From assembly GCF_009688945.1 (NCBI RefSeq), contig NZ_AP021874.1, positions 1,984,001-2,048,000 of the forward strand: 64,000 bases of DNA, in the 5' to 3' direction. Positions 35,093 to 44,254 of this stretch are shown in pieces. The notes below the pieces were generated by a model. That model did not search any database. It was given only the letters and a program-made list of their open reading frames with translations, and had not been told where the DNA came from. The translations under genes and the position numbers were made by a program. Numbering within the stretch: the first letter of the stretch is position 1; every line of letters starts with the position of its first letter. The DNA comes from Desulfosarcina alkanivorans. GTDB lineage: Bacteria > Desulfobacterota > Desulfobacteria > Desulfobacterales > Desulfosarcinaceae.

Positions 35093-37579
35093 ATGAAAAT
35101 CTTTCTGATCAATCCCAGTTGCGCTGTTGAAGAAGGCCGAGATCTGTACACCAACGATGTGGCTGCAGCATTGTTTACCATGCAGCCGTTCAAGAAGGTC
35201 ACCCTGGGGATGCCCCTGGCGCTTCCGACCCTGGCGGCGCATACGCCGTCTCGCCATGAAGTCAGGATTATCGATGAGGAAATAGAGGACATCGATTTTA
35301 ACGAACCGGTCGACCTGGTGGGTATCACCGCCATGACCTTTAAAGCCAAACGGGCGTACGAGATCGCACACGAATTTAAAAGGCGCGGTGCAAAAGTCGT
35401 CATGGGAGGCATCCATGCGTCCATGAGCCCGGACGAAGCGCTCAGGTATGTCGACAGCGTGGTGGTCGGCGAGGCTGAGGATTTATGGGAGACGGTCATT
35501 GATGACACTGAAAACGGGAAATTGAAGCGATGCTACAAAGCCGATGGATTTCCCGATCTGGAACGATCGACCCCCCCCAGGTACGATCTGGTAAAAAACA
35601 GAAGCTACGCCTACACCTACCTGCAAACCACCCGGGGGTGCCCCTACAATTGTAAATTTTGCACGGTGACCAAGCAAAACGGGCGGAAAATACGTAAAAA
35701 ACTGCCTGAACAGGTCATCGCTGAACTGGATGCCCTGCTGAAACTGAAACCCAAAAAGGAGTTTGTTTTCCGGGACGGAAAAGATGGACGCTGCAAGAAA
35801 TTCATGGGCAACATCGCGTTTATCGATGACAACTTCGCCATCGACCGGAATCATGCACTGGCCGTGTGCCGCGCATTAAAACAGTATCAGGAGGACAAGG
35901 ACGTTATCATCGGCTGGTACACGCAGGTGAATATCGACATCGGATTCGATGAAGATCTGCTGGAGGCGATGGCGGATTCCAACTGTCTTCATGTATTCGT
36001 CGGCGTCGAAAGCGTTGATCCGGATATTCTTAAAAAAATGAACAAACGGATGAACCAGCCCCGGCGCTACGCCGAGGCAGTCGGGAACATCCAGCGGCAC
36101 GGTATCCGCGTGATCGCTTCAACGATAATCGGTGAAGACGGGACCACCTGGAAAAGCACGGAGGCATTGAAGTCCTTCCTGGACGAAAACCATCTGCTGC
36201 ACGTTCTGGTCAACATTTTAACCCCCTACCCAGGAACGGAAATCCGGGATGAATTCGCCGAAGAAAAAAGACTGCTGACAAGCAATCCTCAGAAGTACAA
36301 CATTCGAAATGTGGTCTTCAAGCCAAAAGGCGTCTCCAAAGAACAATTGGAAGAGATGTATGTGTGGCTTTGCAGATCCGTTTTCAATTATCGTGCGACG
36401 TACCGGCGCGGCCGCCCCTTATTGAAGTATGCCAGGCGGCTGTCCCTGCCGTTCTATCTTCGGTTGCCCGCCGTGGGCGGATATCTTTTCACGCTCATGA
36501 TCCTTTTTTTCCGTGGAAAACTAAGGCTGCGGCCCGCCTTCTGGGCATTGTTCAAGATACCGTATTTAATCCTCTTCAACGGCACCTTCTATGCGATGGA
36601 AATCCTTTCGATGGCTATCGATTACGATGATTTCGCCAATCGGGAAGAGGCCCGGTTCATGACGGAGAGCGTCAATCTGGGCGACGAGGACAATTTATTG
36701 AACATCCCCCATAAAATTGTCCCGGTGGTCGACCCCAAAGGGAAAAAATACGGGACCTTTTACGTTGACGGGATGGATCTCCGGAGATATGGCTTCCCGG
36801 TTCCGAGTGAAAACTTCAAAAAGCCGGTATTGCTTCTCGGCGGCACCAGCATCCCCGTCACGGACCGCAAGAAGCTGATCAAATCCTTTCTGGAGGCCGG
36901 GTATGAAGTGGCGTCCATCGAAAATCCGATCGGCGGGCCTTTGGACTTCAAAATCAACCCCGTCAAAGAACGGCCGGATGCACTCAAGGATTATCTGGAG
37001 CAATTGCGACGGTCTGACCGCATCGAGGAAATCAATGTGGTGGCCCAGTCCTACTCGGCATTTGAACTGGTCAGGGTGCTGCTGGACGACCCGCTTCGGT
37101 ACAAGGGTCTGGTGAAATCCCTCATTCTGGTGAATCCCCCCGGATTCGACGAAAATCTAAACATGGCCAAACATATTTTTCGTTTTTTGTGGAAGCACGC
37201 GATTTGCGGGTACCTGAAGCCGGTATCCAGCCATCCGGACAAGATCGGTTTCGGAAAGAACGAAAAAGTCGGCATCCGCACCTGGACGGCGAAGTCCCTG
37301 ACCAATATTGTCCGAAGTTTGCGGGAAGTGAATGATATCGTGCATTACCGGATCAAAATGCCCTTAAAAAAATTGCAGGAGCACGGATACAAAGTCTGTT
37401 TTTTCCTCCAGACATCCGACCAGTTGGTTCCAGCCCGTATCACCCTGCGGCATGCCAAAGATCTGGTGCCCCGTGAGCAGATAAAATGCGTGGAAGGGGG
37501 GCATAACGATCTGTTTTTCCAGAAATGGCAGAGAAACGCGTTTATCGAGTATTACCGGCAAGTGACACGGCATCCATAA
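35093..37579 (+). CDS. B12-binding radical SAM protein fused to an alpha/beta-hydrolase domain
   Basis: Of 828 residues, 1-135 form a B12-binding Rossmann domain of the BchE/HpnR class (MKIFLINPSC, VGITAMTFKAKRAYEIA, VVMGGIHAS). Residues about 170-400 form a radical SAM barrel with C183-x3-C187-x2-C190 (TTRGCPYNCKFC). A hydrophobic stretch lies near 460-510. From about 575 there is an alpha/beta-hydrolase fold: PVLLLGGTSIPVTD, a nucleophile elbow AQSYS with Ser653, Asp776 (TSDQLVP) and His804 (EGGHNDLF). Such enzymes methylate or cyclise unreactive carbons, and the hydrolase could process an ester or thioester of the same product. It is a single gene without a clear ribosome site. The substrate is unknown; a lipid is possible given the hydrophobic middle. 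Confidence 0.88.
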   Translation: MKIFLINPSCAVEEGRDLYTNDVAAALFTMQPFKKVTLGMPLALPTLAAHTPSRHEVRIIDEEIEDIDFNEPVDLVGITAMTFKAKRAYEIAHEFKRRGAKVVMGGIHASMSPDEALRYVDSVVVGEAEDLWETVIDDTENGKLKRCYKADGFPDLERSTPPRYDLVKNRSYAYTYLQTTRGCPYNCKFCTVTKQNGRKIRKKLPEQVIAELDALLKLKPKKEFVFRDGKDGRCKKFMGNIAFIDDNFAIDRNHALAVCRALKQYQEDKDVIIGWYTQVNIDIGFDEDLLEAMADSNCLHVFVGVESVDPDILKKMNKRMNQPRRYAEAVGNIQRHGIRVIASTIIGEDGTTWKSTEALKSFLDENHLLHVLVNILTPYPGTEIRDEFAEEKRLLTSNPQKYNIRNVVFKPKGVSKEQLEEMYVWLCRSVFNYRATYRRGRPLLKYARRLSLPFYLRLPAVGGYLFTLMILFFRGKLRLRPAFWALFKIPYLILFNGTFYAMEILSMAIDYDDFANREEARFMTESVNLGDEDNLLNIPHKIVPVVDPKGKKYGTFYVDGMDLRRYGFPVPSENFKKPVLLLGGTSIPVTDRKKLIKSFLEAGYEVASIENPIGGPLDFKINPVKERPDALKDYLEQLRRSDRIEEINVVAQSYSAFELVRVLLDDPLRYKGLVKSLILVNPPGFDENLNMAKHIFRFLWKHAICGYLKPVSSHPDKIGFGKNEKVGIRTWTAKSLTNIVRSLREVNDIVHYRIKMPLKKLQEHGYKVCFFLQTSDQLVPARITLRHAKDLVPREQIKCVEGGHNDLFFQKWQRNAFIEYYRQVTRHP

Positions 37580-37608
37580 GCCAGCCGAAGGCAGGACCTC
37601 CGCATCCG

Positions 37609-38367
37609 CTAGGCCAGCAGGCCGCCGTCGCAGGTCAGGCAGGCGCCGGTGGTGTAGGATGCCGCCTCGGACACCAGGTACAGCACCGCACCGGTCATCT
37701 CGGCCGGGGCCGCATGGCGCCCGAGGGGAATCTGATCGACCACCATCTTGTAAATTTCCTCGTCGTTCATCAGCACCGATGAGAAATTGGTATCGGTGAA
37801 GCCCGGCAGCAGCGCATTGACGCGGATCCGGTGGGGCGCCAGCTCCTTGGCAAAGGCCCGGGTCATGGTAATCAGGGCCCCCTTGGTGATGGAATAAACG
37901 CCCTGAAAGGCCGCCGGCCGGATGCCGTTGACCGAGGAGACGTTCACCACCGCCCCCCCGCCGGCGGCCTGCATGAGGGGAATGGTCTTCTGAATCATGA
38001 AAAAAGGCCCCTTCAGGTTCACGTCCAGGGTTTTCCCCCAGGCAGATTCATCGATGGCGGCCATCTCACCGAAATAGGGGTTGGTGGCGGCATTGTTCAC
38101 CAGGATGTCCAGCCGGCCGTACCGCTTGCGAATCTCTTCGCAGAGGGTGTCAATATCCGGGAGGCTGCCCATGTTGCATGCGAAACCGGCCGCGCGGCCT
38201 CCTTTTTCTCGAATTTCAGCGGCGGCCGCTTCGAGGCGATCCAGTTTGCGGCTCACCAGGATGATCTCCGCCCCCTGATCGGCCAGCGTTTCGGCAACGG
38301 CCCGGCCGATGCCCCGGCTGGCCCCGGTGACCAGAACGATGCGGCCTTTAAGATCAAATGATACCAT
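37609..38367 (-). CDS. Short-chain dehydrogenase/reductase (SDR)
   Basis: NAD(P)-dependent oxidoreductase of 252 residues. It has the cofactor motif VTGASRGIGRA, NNAATNPYF, and a catalytic Ser with Tyr and Lys (VYSITKGAL). A C-terminal SDR ending reads VYLVSEAASYTTGACLTCDG. GAGAGGAG supports the ATG at 38367; a TTG just before it is less likely. It is the last gene of a minus-strand acyl-CoA oxidation run, 12 bases after the kinase-like gene. It probably acts on a hydroxy- or oxoacyl-CoA. Confidence 0.92.
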   Translation of the reverse strand: MVSFDLKGRIVLVTGASRGIGRAVAETLADQGAEIILVSRKLDRLEAAAAEIREKGGRAAGFACNMGSLPDIDTLCEEIRKRYGRLDILVNNAATNPYFGEMAAIDESAWGKTLDVNLKGPFFMIQKTIPLMQAAGGGAVVNVSSVNGIRPAAFQGVYSITKGALITMTRAFAKELAPHRIRVNALLPGFTDTNFSSVLMNDEEIYKMVVDQIPLGRHAAPAEMTGAVLYLVSEAASYTTGACLTCDGGLLA

Positions 38368-38379
38368 CAATATCTCCTC

Positions 38380-39447
38380 TCAATACGTTCCCGTTTTCAT
38401 GACCCTTGCCGCCGCCTTTTCCAGGATCCCTACGGCGGCCCCCAGCATCTGAAAGCGGTCGTCGGTCGTCTGGCCGTGGTAGTAGCGGTAATAAATCTGC
38501 TGGGCGATCACCGCCAGGCGGAACAGGCCGAAACAATAGTACCAGGCAAAGTGGTCGATGGCCGTTCCGGTTTTTTTCTCATACAGGGCAACAATCTGCC
38601 GCCGGGTCAGCATACCCGGACTCAGGGTCGGCAGGGTACCGATCAATTTCAGTTCCTCGCTGTCACCCGGTTCGACCCAGTAGCCCAGTGAGGCCCCCAG
38701 GTCCATGAGCGGATCCCCGACGGTGGCCATCTCCCAGTCGAGCACACCGGTAATGCGGGTGGGATCGGCGGGATCGAGGATCACGTTGTCGAACTTGAAA
38801 TCGTTGTGAATCAGGGCCGGCCGGTCATGGTCTGCGGGCATGCCGGCATGCAGCCAGGCCATGACCGGTTCGAAATCGGGAACGTCATCGGTGCGGGCAT
38901 CCCGGAATCGCCCTGACCAGCCGTGGACCTGCCGGGACACATAGCCGTCCGGGTTGCCCAGGTCCGCCAGCCCGCACCCCCGGTAGTCCAGCCGGTGAAG
39001 CTCACCCAGCACATCCACCCATTGCCGGCACAGCCGGCCGGTGTCCGAGGCATCCAGCATCAGGCCTTCAGGCAGTTCTTTTCTCAGGATGACCCCCTGC
39101 AGGCGCGCCATCACATAAAACGGAACCCCCATCACCGCCGGATCGTCGCAATAGGCCAGCGGTTCGGGAACATAGGGAAATACCGGCTTCAGGGCGCGCA
39201 GGATCCGGTATTCCCGGCCCATGTCGTGGGCCGTCGTGGCTTTCTTCCCGAAGGGGGGACGGCGCAGCACCAGTTCGGTGCTTCCGACGGTCATCAGGTA
39301 GGTCAGGTTGGAGAAGCCGCTGTGGAACTGATGTATCGTTATCGGTCCGTCGAGTCCGGGCAGCGTTTTCCTCAGATGGTCCACGATCGTTTCGGCGTCC
39401 AGCGATTCCCCCTGACGAACCGCACCGGCCTGATCAAGCGACCCCAT
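38380..39447 (-). CDS. APH-family phosphotransferase (ACAD10/11 N-domain-like)
   Basis: Aminoglycoside-phosphotransferase fold of 355 residues. It has the catalytic Asp in LIHNDFKFDNVILD and the metal Asp in GVLDWEMATVGDP. The N-terminus reads FHSGFSNLTYLMTVGS with the Lys replaced by LVLRRPP. In animals the same domain is fused to acyl-CoA dehydrogenases ACAD10 and ACAD11 and phosphorylates 4-hydroxyacyl-CoAs. Here it lies next to an acyl-CoA dehydrogenase and an SDR, so the same use is likely. AAAGGAGCC precedes the ATG. It overlaps the end of the TetR gene by 14 bases. Confidence 0.9.
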   Translation of the reverse strand: MGSLDQAGAVRQGESLDAETIVDHLRKTLPGLDGPITIHQFHSGFSNLTYLMTVGSTELVLRRPPFGKKATTAHDMGREYRILRALKPVFPYVPEPLAYCDDPAVMGVPFYVMARLQGVILRKELPEGLMLDASDTGRLCRQWVDVLGELHRLDYRGCGLADLGNPDGYVSRQVHGWSGRFRDARTDDVPDFEPVMAWLHAGMPADHDRPALIHNDFKFDNVILDPADPTRITGVLDWEMATVGDPLMDLGASLGYWVEPGDSEELKLIGTLPTLSPGMLTRRQIVALYEKKTGTAIDHFAWYYCFGLFRLAVIAQQIYYRYYHGQTTDDRFQMLGAAVGILEKAAARVMKTGTY

Positions 39448-40147
39448 GGTTGGCTCCTTTAGCGTGTTTTCCGGCGCCGTATGCGCTGATCAAAGAAAGG
39501 ACAAAGTCCGCGTAGGCTTCGACCGAAATCTTCCGCCGGCGGTATTTCCAGCGTTTCAGGTACCAGTCCTGAAGCAGGGCCTTGATGGCCGCGGCCACCA
39601 GCAGCGGGTCGCCGATGGCAAACTGCCCGCCGGCGATCCCTTTTTGCAGGATGTCGGAGAAAATGCCTTCGGTCTGCAATTCCCCGTCTATGGCGCGCCT
39701 GCCCTCCGCGGCGTTGAAAAAACGGGTCTCCATGTACGAGAAAAAAAACCAGGGCTGCAGCACCTCGGACAGGTACAGGTGGCTGCGGACGGCCACGTCC
39801 AGCGCCCGGTCCGCATCGTCGATGCCGGACAGCTGATCCCCCATCACCCGGGCCACGATGGCCCTGCCCTGCTCCTGGATGAGGGTGAGCAGTTCCTCCT
39901 TGTTTTTAAAGTAGGCGTATAGACCGCCCATGGACATGCCGCTTTCCGCGCACAGATCCCGCAGGCTCATGGCGTGAAACCCCTTGTTGTTTGCCAGTTT
40001 GAGGGTCGCCTTGAAAATCTTCACCAGGTTTCCGACCGCCACCCGCTCCTTTTTGATTCTGATGGAGCCCGACCGGTTCCGGAAAATCTCCCGGCAGATA
40101 TCCTCGGTGGAGACCGCCACCTGCGTTTCAAACGACTTCAGATTCAT
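39434..40147 (-). CDS. TetR-family transcriptional regulator
   Basis: Repressor-type protein of 237 residues with an N-terminal helix-turn-helix (MSLRDLCAESGMSMGGLYAY, then FKNKEELLTLI) and a variable ligand domain. The N-terminal extension before the helix-turn-helix is about 55 residues, longer than usual. The ribosome site (GAGGA) lies in a copy of the dispersed GGGATTGAGGAATTG repeat. It sits inside the acyl-CoA oxidation run and overlaps the next gene, so it probably regulates that locus in response to an acyl-CoA. Confidence 0.91.
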   Translation of the reverse strand: MNLKSFETQVAVSTEDICREIFRNRSGSIRIKKERVAVGNLVKIFKATLKLANNKGFHAMSLRDLCAESGMSMGGLYAYFKNKEELLTLIQEQGRAIVARVMGDQLSGIDDADRALDVAVRSHLYLSEVLQPWFFFSYMETRFFNAAEGRRAIDGELQTEGIFSDILQKGIAGGQFAIGDPLLVAAAIKALLQDWYLKRWKYRRRKISVEAYADFVLSLISAYGAGKHAKGANHGVA

Positions 40148-40150
40148 TAC

Positions 40151-40180
40151 AATTCCTCAATCTCTCAACCCCCCAATTCC
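40151..40180. repeat. Copy of the dispersed GGGGATTGAGGAATTG-type repeat
   Basis: Read on minus, this stretch is GGGGGGTTGAGAGATTGAGG and runs directly into the TetR start codon, supplying its GAGGA ribosome site. Related copies lie at 21399-21418 and 33758-33868. Confidence 0.45.
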
Positions 40181-40288
40181 GGCGTCCACTGTCCTCATCC
40201 CTCCGACCTCATAATCATCCCGGCAGCCATCAACCGGAACCGTGAACTGTGAAACCGTATACCAGAGCCCTATCCCCCGAAACCGCCC

Positions 40289-41491
40289 CTACCCCTTTTC
40301 GGCATGGGCCCGCAGGATGTGCCGGGCCACGGACATTTTGTGGACCTCATCGGCCCCGTCGTAAATGCGCGCCGCACGTTCGTGGCGGAAAAAATAAGCC
40401 AGCACCGTGTCGTCGGTCATGCCCAAACCGCCGTGCACCTGCAGCGCCCGGTCCACCACCCGCTGGAGGGTATTGGCGACCACGAACTTGATGAAAGAGA
40501 TCTCATGGCGGGCAGCCTTGGCGCCCTCCTTTTCGATCTTCCAGGCGGCATGCAGGGTCATCAGCCGTGCCGCCTGGATATCTGCGGCACTCTCCGCGAT
40601 CCAGGCCTGGATGATCTGCTTCGAGCCCAGGGTTCGTCCGTCCGGCGAGATTTTACGGGTATTGGCCCGCCGGCACATGAGGTCGAAGGCGCGCTGGGCG
40701 ATGCCGATCCAGCGCATGCAGTGGTGAATGCGTCCGGGCCCCAGACGATCCTGGGCAATGACGAAACCGTGTCCTTCGGGGCCCAGCAGGTTCTCCCGGG
40801 GCACCCGGCAGTTCTGGTAGAGAATTTCCGCGTGGGAGGCGTAATCGGTTCCCCGGTGGCCCATCACCGGGATGTTGCGCACCAGGTTGAAACCGGGTGT
40901 GTCGGTGGGCACCAGGATCATGCTGGCCCGCAGGTAGGGGGAGGCCTCGGGATTGGTCACGGCCATGACAATGGCAACGGCGGCACCATCGGCCGAGGTG
41001 GTGTACCATTTCTGTCCGTTGATGACATAGTCGTCCCCGTCTTTTTCGGCCGTGGTTTCCATCATGACCGGATTGGAACCCGGCATGTCCACCTCGGTCA
41101 TGGAAAAACAGCTGCGGATCCGTCCCGCCACCAGGGGCCCCAGGTACCGATCCTTCTGGGCCGCGGTGCCGTACTTGTGGAGGATTTCGATATTGCCGGC
41201 ATCGGGGGCCTGGCAGTTGAACACGTAGTGGCCGATGGGGGTTCGTCCCAGCACCTCGGAGACCAGGGCGTGCTCGACCAGGTCCAGGCCCATGCCGCCC
41301 AGTTCCTTCGGATGGTTGGGTGCCCACAGCTCCATCTGCCGGACCAGCCGGCGCTTTTCCTCCAGAACGGGGAGCAGATCCACGAATTCCCGGTTGAGGA
41401 ACTCCGGCTCCAGGGGAATCAGTTCCTTGTTCACGAACTCATCCATCATCTCCAGGATCACATGCATTTTCTCCGAAATCGTAAAATCCAT
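40289..41491 (-). CDS. Acyl-CoA dehydrogenase
   Basis: FAD enzyme that introduces a double bond into acyl-CoA and passes electrons to Etf. The 400 residues show LGGMGLDLVEHALVSEVLG, the FAD segment CFSMTEVDMPGSNPVMMETT and ING(Q)KWYTT, the RRANTRK region and the C-terminal QVHGGLGMTDDTVLAYFFR. It ends in ARIYDGADEVHKMSVARHIL, which resembles ACAD11-type enzymes. AAAGGA lies 8 bases before the ATG at 41491; another ATG at 41500 is too close to it. EtfAB are encoded divergently 1 kb away. Confidence 0.93.
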   Translation of the reverse strand: MDFTISEKMHVILEMMDEFVNKELIPLEPEFLNREFVDLLPVLEEKRRLVRQMELWAPNHPKELGGMGLDLVEHALVSEVLGRTPIGHYVFNCQAPDAGNIEILHKYGTAAQKDRYLGPLVAGRIRSCFSMTEVDMPGSNPVMMETTAEKDGDDYVINGQKWYTTSADGAAVAIVMAVTNPEASPYLRASMILVPTDTPGFNLVRNIPVMGHRGTDYASHAEILYQNCRVPRENLLGPEGHGFVIAQDRLGPGRIHHCMRWIGIAQRAFDLMCRRANTRKISPDGRTLGSKQIIQAWIAESAADIQAARLMTLHAAWKIEKEGAKAARHEISFIKFVVANTLQRVVDRALQVHGGLGMTDDTVLAYFFRHERAARIYDGADEVHKMSVARHILRAHAEKG

Positions 41492-41545
41492 CGTATCCAT
41501 CCTTTGACTGCGGGGTCTGAAGGGGTTGGTGGTCAAACGGCGGCC

Positions 41546-42256
41546 TTACCGGTACGTCACCAGCCGGGCCCCACCGTTGAAGCTTAAATGGCCATATTCA
41601 TTGAATGTGGACAGGGTGATTCGCTCCCGGCTGAAGGTAAACCGGGTAAGGGATGCATTGACCAGCTGCCAGGACAGGGAGATGGTCTTTTCGGCACCCA
41701 GGCCCATGACCCGGCCCACCTGGGCGGCGATCGGGCCGCCGGAGGTAAATACGGCCACCTGTCGGCCCCTGTCACCGGCCGACATTAAATTCTCGAGGAC
41801 GCCGGTCACCCGGGCCGAAAAATCGGACCACGGGCGGACGCCGTCCAGGTTATCCCGGCCGGACGCCCAACGGGTCATCACCCGGCCAAACACCTTTTGG
41901 AAAGCCCGCTGGTCGGACAGCATGTTGCCCACATCATTGATGAACCCGGGGTCTTCCTGCTGAATGACCGGGATCAGCGCCCGCAGCACCGCTTCATAGT
42001 CGTATTCGTTTAAATCTGCCGTTTCCGTCGGGCCGGGCATCCCCTGCCCGGCATCCCGACACCGTGCGCGGACTTCTCCGGCCGTCTGCCGCTGTCGCCG
42101 CAGGGTGCCCGACCAGCAGGCATCGAAGCGGATGCCGGCCCGGACAAAAAAATCGCCCAGCAGACGGGCCTGCTGCCGTCCCGCGGCAGAGAGGTCATCA
42201 TAGTCCGCAGCCCCGAAGGAGGCCTGCCCGTGTCGGATCATATACAAGGTGCTCAT
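41546..42256 (-). CDS. Histidine phosphatase family protein (phosphoglycerate mutase-like)
   Basis: Uses a phosphohistidine intermediate. The catalytic motif RHGQA is at the N-terminus (TLYMIRHGQASFG), with the Arg of CWSGTLRRQRQTA and the second His region FTSGGPIAAQVG. The 236 residues from the ATG at 42256 fit the family; the frame is open upstream without similarity. In ACAD10/11 pathways a phosphorylated acyl-CoA intermediate is dephosphorylated, so this gene, next to an APH kinase and an acyl-CoA dehydrogenase, may act on such a compound. That link is inference. Confidence 0.88.
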   Translation of the reverse strand: MSTLYMIRHGQASFGAADYDDLSAAGRQQARLLGDFFVRAGIRFDACWSGTLRRQRQTAGEVRARCRDAGQGMPGPTETADLNEYDYEAVLRALIPVIQQEDPGFINDVGNMLSDQRAFQKVFGRVMTRWASGRDNLDGVRPWSDFSARVTGVLENLMSAGDRGRQVAVFTSGGPIAAQVGRVMGLGAEKTISLSWQLVNASLTRFTFSRERITLSTFNEYGHLSFNGGARLVTYR

Positions 42257-42313
42257 GGAGTGGTGTCCCCGAATCGGTTCGTGGAAATCAATCATTGTGC
42301 CTGACAGCCCATT

Positions 42314-42370
42314 GCCTGTCTTGTACAGGCCAGGGGCGATCAAAGTCAATAAAAATATAGCGAACGCTCG
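42314..42370. promoter_or_regulatory. Candidate operators in the divergent acyl-CoA oxidation promoter region
   Basis: GCCTGT (42314-42319) and ACAGGC (42325-42330) form a perfect inverted repeat. About 30 bases on, CGAACGCTCG (42361-42370) is an imperfect palindrome of the kind bound by TetR proteins. Both lie between the phosphatase and etfB starts. They are candidate sites for the TetR regulator encoded in this locus. Confidence 0.4.
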
Positions 42371-42433
42371 TTTTTCTATTGCCACGGGCCGCATTTCATG
42401 ATTTAAGCGGGATAACCCAACGGTGAGGAAACC

Positions 42434-43213
42434 ATGTCAACCGCTATTCTGGTCTGTATCAAAACGGTACCCGATCTCGCCGCCGGAGAAGCACTGACCA
42501 TCGCCGGCGGGTGGATCGACGAAACCGCTGTCGCCTGGAACATGAACCATTACGACGCCCATGCCCTGGAGACCGCCCTGACGATCAGGGAGACCTGTGG
42601 GGATGTCACCGTAGCTGCCCTGTCGGCCGGACCGGAACGGGTTCGGGACACCATCCGGCGCGCGTTGGCCATGGGCGCCGACACGGGCATCCACCTGGAT
42701 ATGGACACGGCCGGTCGATCGGCGCAACGCACGGCGCAGGCCATTGCCCGCTTCGCCGAGGGCAAACGCTACGATCTGATCCTGGCCGGCGCCATGTCCG
42801 AAGACGACATGAACGGCACCACCGGCCCCATGATCGCTGCCGCGCTCGGCCTGCCCTGCGCCGTGGCTGCGGTGGAACTCATCCCGGACCTGCCGGCCGG
42901 CAGCATTACCGCAGCCTGCGAGATGGAAGGCGGGATGGCTGAAATCGTCCAACTGACCATGCCGGCGCTGGTCACCGTTCAGACCGGACGCCAGGTTCCC
43001 CGCTACCCGTCCCTGTCGAACACCCTGCGATCCCGCCGCCAGCCGATCGTGCGGGTCGTCCCGGACGAAACGGAGGACCGGTTTCCACCCGTGGAAGGAT
43101 TGCGTGTGGCCTGTCCGCAAAGGGCATCCACCTGCCGGGTCATCGAAGGGACGCTCGTCGAGAAGGCAGACACATTGCTGCACGTGTTTAACGAAAAGGG
43201 ATGGTTGAAATAA
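42434..43213 (+). CDS. etfB: Electron transfer flavoprotein beta subunit
   Basis: Accepts electrons from acyl-CoA dehydrogenases together with EtfA. The 259 residues carry MNHYDAHALETALTIRE, ALAMGADTGIHLD, and the AMP/FAD-binding GAMSEDDMNGTTGPMIAAALG segment, where GAQ(S)xDxxxxQ(T)GP is typical. GTGAGGAAA precedes the ATG. etfA follows after 18 bases. It probably serves the acyl-CoA dehydrogenase encoded divergently. Confidence 0.94.
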   Translation: MSTAILVCIKTVPDLAAGEALTIAGGWIDETAVAWNMNHYDAHALETALTIRETCGDVTVAALSAGPERVRDTIRRALAMGADTGIHLDMDTAGRSAQRTAQAIARFAEGKRYDLILAGAMSEDDMNGTTGPMIAAALGLPCAVAAVELIPDLPAGSITAACEMEGGMAEIVQLTMPALVTVQTGRQVPRYPSLSNTLRSRRQPIVRVVPDETEDRFPPVEGLRVACPQRASTCRVIEGTLVEKADTLLHVFNEKGWLK

Positions 43214-43231
43214 GGATCGGCAGGAACAGGA

Positions 43232-44254
43232 GTGCACAGAATGCAAAGCAGTGACCGCGGCACCGTTCTGATGGTCGGAGAAACCATCGATGGCCGCCTC
43301 TCGGCCGGTTCCGGGGATCTGGGCAAACAGGCCCTCAAGCTGGCAGAACGGCTGGGAGGCCGTCCGGTCGGCGTGCTGACCGGATACGGGAGTGACGAGC
43401 CGGCACGCACCTGGTCCGCGTCTGCCGGCATATCCGTCATCGTGCTGGAGCATGCGCGCTGCCGCTTTCCCAACCCGTCCATGACCGCTTCAGGGGTCGC
43501 GGGTCTGGTTGACGAATACGCGCCCCGGGCCGTCTGCTTCCCTCACACCATGCGCGCCTGCCAGGCTGCGGCCACCCTGTCATGGCGGCTCAACGTACCC
43601 TGCGTTACCGCCGTTGAAGCCATCGCTGAAAAAAACGGCCATTTTGAGCTGAAACGGTCGATTTTCGGCGGCAAGCTCTGCCGGACGGTGTCTGTCGGCA
43701 CCACGCCGCTGGTCATGACGATCATGCCGGGCACAGGCTCCCCCTCGATGCCGACGGCGGTGCCTGATGTCCCGCTGCCGGTGGCGATCCGGCGCCTGCC
43801 GGACACGGATCCCGGTGCCATTCCCCGGCGCATCGATCGACGAAAGGAGGCGGACCAGGCCCTGAAGAAGGCTCAGGTCGTCGTGGCCGGCGGACGCGGC
43901 CTGGGAACACCTGAACAGGCAGGCCTGCTCGACACCGTGGCCGCCATGTTTAAGAGCGCCGCCGTCGCCGGATCACGGGGCGCGTGCGACCTGGGCTGGC
44001 TGCCCCATTCCCGTCAGGTCGGTGAGACGGGGCGCACGGTGGCGCCGGCCCTTTATCTGGCCTGCGGCATCTCGGGCGCCCCCCAGCATCTGGCCGGCAT
44101 GCGAACGTCCCAGACCATCGTGGCCATCAACACGGATCCCGATGCGGCCATGCTGAAGGTGGCCCATTATGCAGTCATCGAGGACCTCGGCCGGTTCCTG
44201 CCGGCGTTGCGGGAACAGTATGAGAAAATGACAGATAAAGGAAGACGGTTATGA
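43232..44254 (+). CDS. etfA: Electron transfer flavoprotein alpha subunit
   Basis: FAD-carrying partner of EtfB, 340 residues. The C-terminal FAD-binding domain has [46 protein letters not shown] and [20 protein letters not shown], all characteristic. Its last four bases overlap the start of the hydroxyacyl-CoA dehydrogenase gene (ATGA), so the genes are translationally coupled. Confidence 0.95.
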   Translation: MHRMQSSDRGTVLMVGETIDGRLSAGSGDLGKQALKLAERLGGRPVGVLTGYGSDEPARTWSASAGISVIVLEHARCRFPNPSMTASGVAGLVDEYAPRAVCFPHTMRACQAAATLSWRLNVPCVTAVEAIAEKNGHFELKRSIFGGKLCRTVSVGTTPLVMTIMPGTGSPSMPTAVPDVPLPVAIRRLPDTDPGAIPRRIDRRKEADQALKKAQVVVAGGRGLGTPEQAGLLDTVAAMFKSAAVAGSRGACDLGWLPHSRQVGETGRTVAPALYLACGISGAPQHLAGMRTSQTIVAINTDPDAAMLKVAHYAVIEDLGRFLPALREQYEKMTDKGRRL

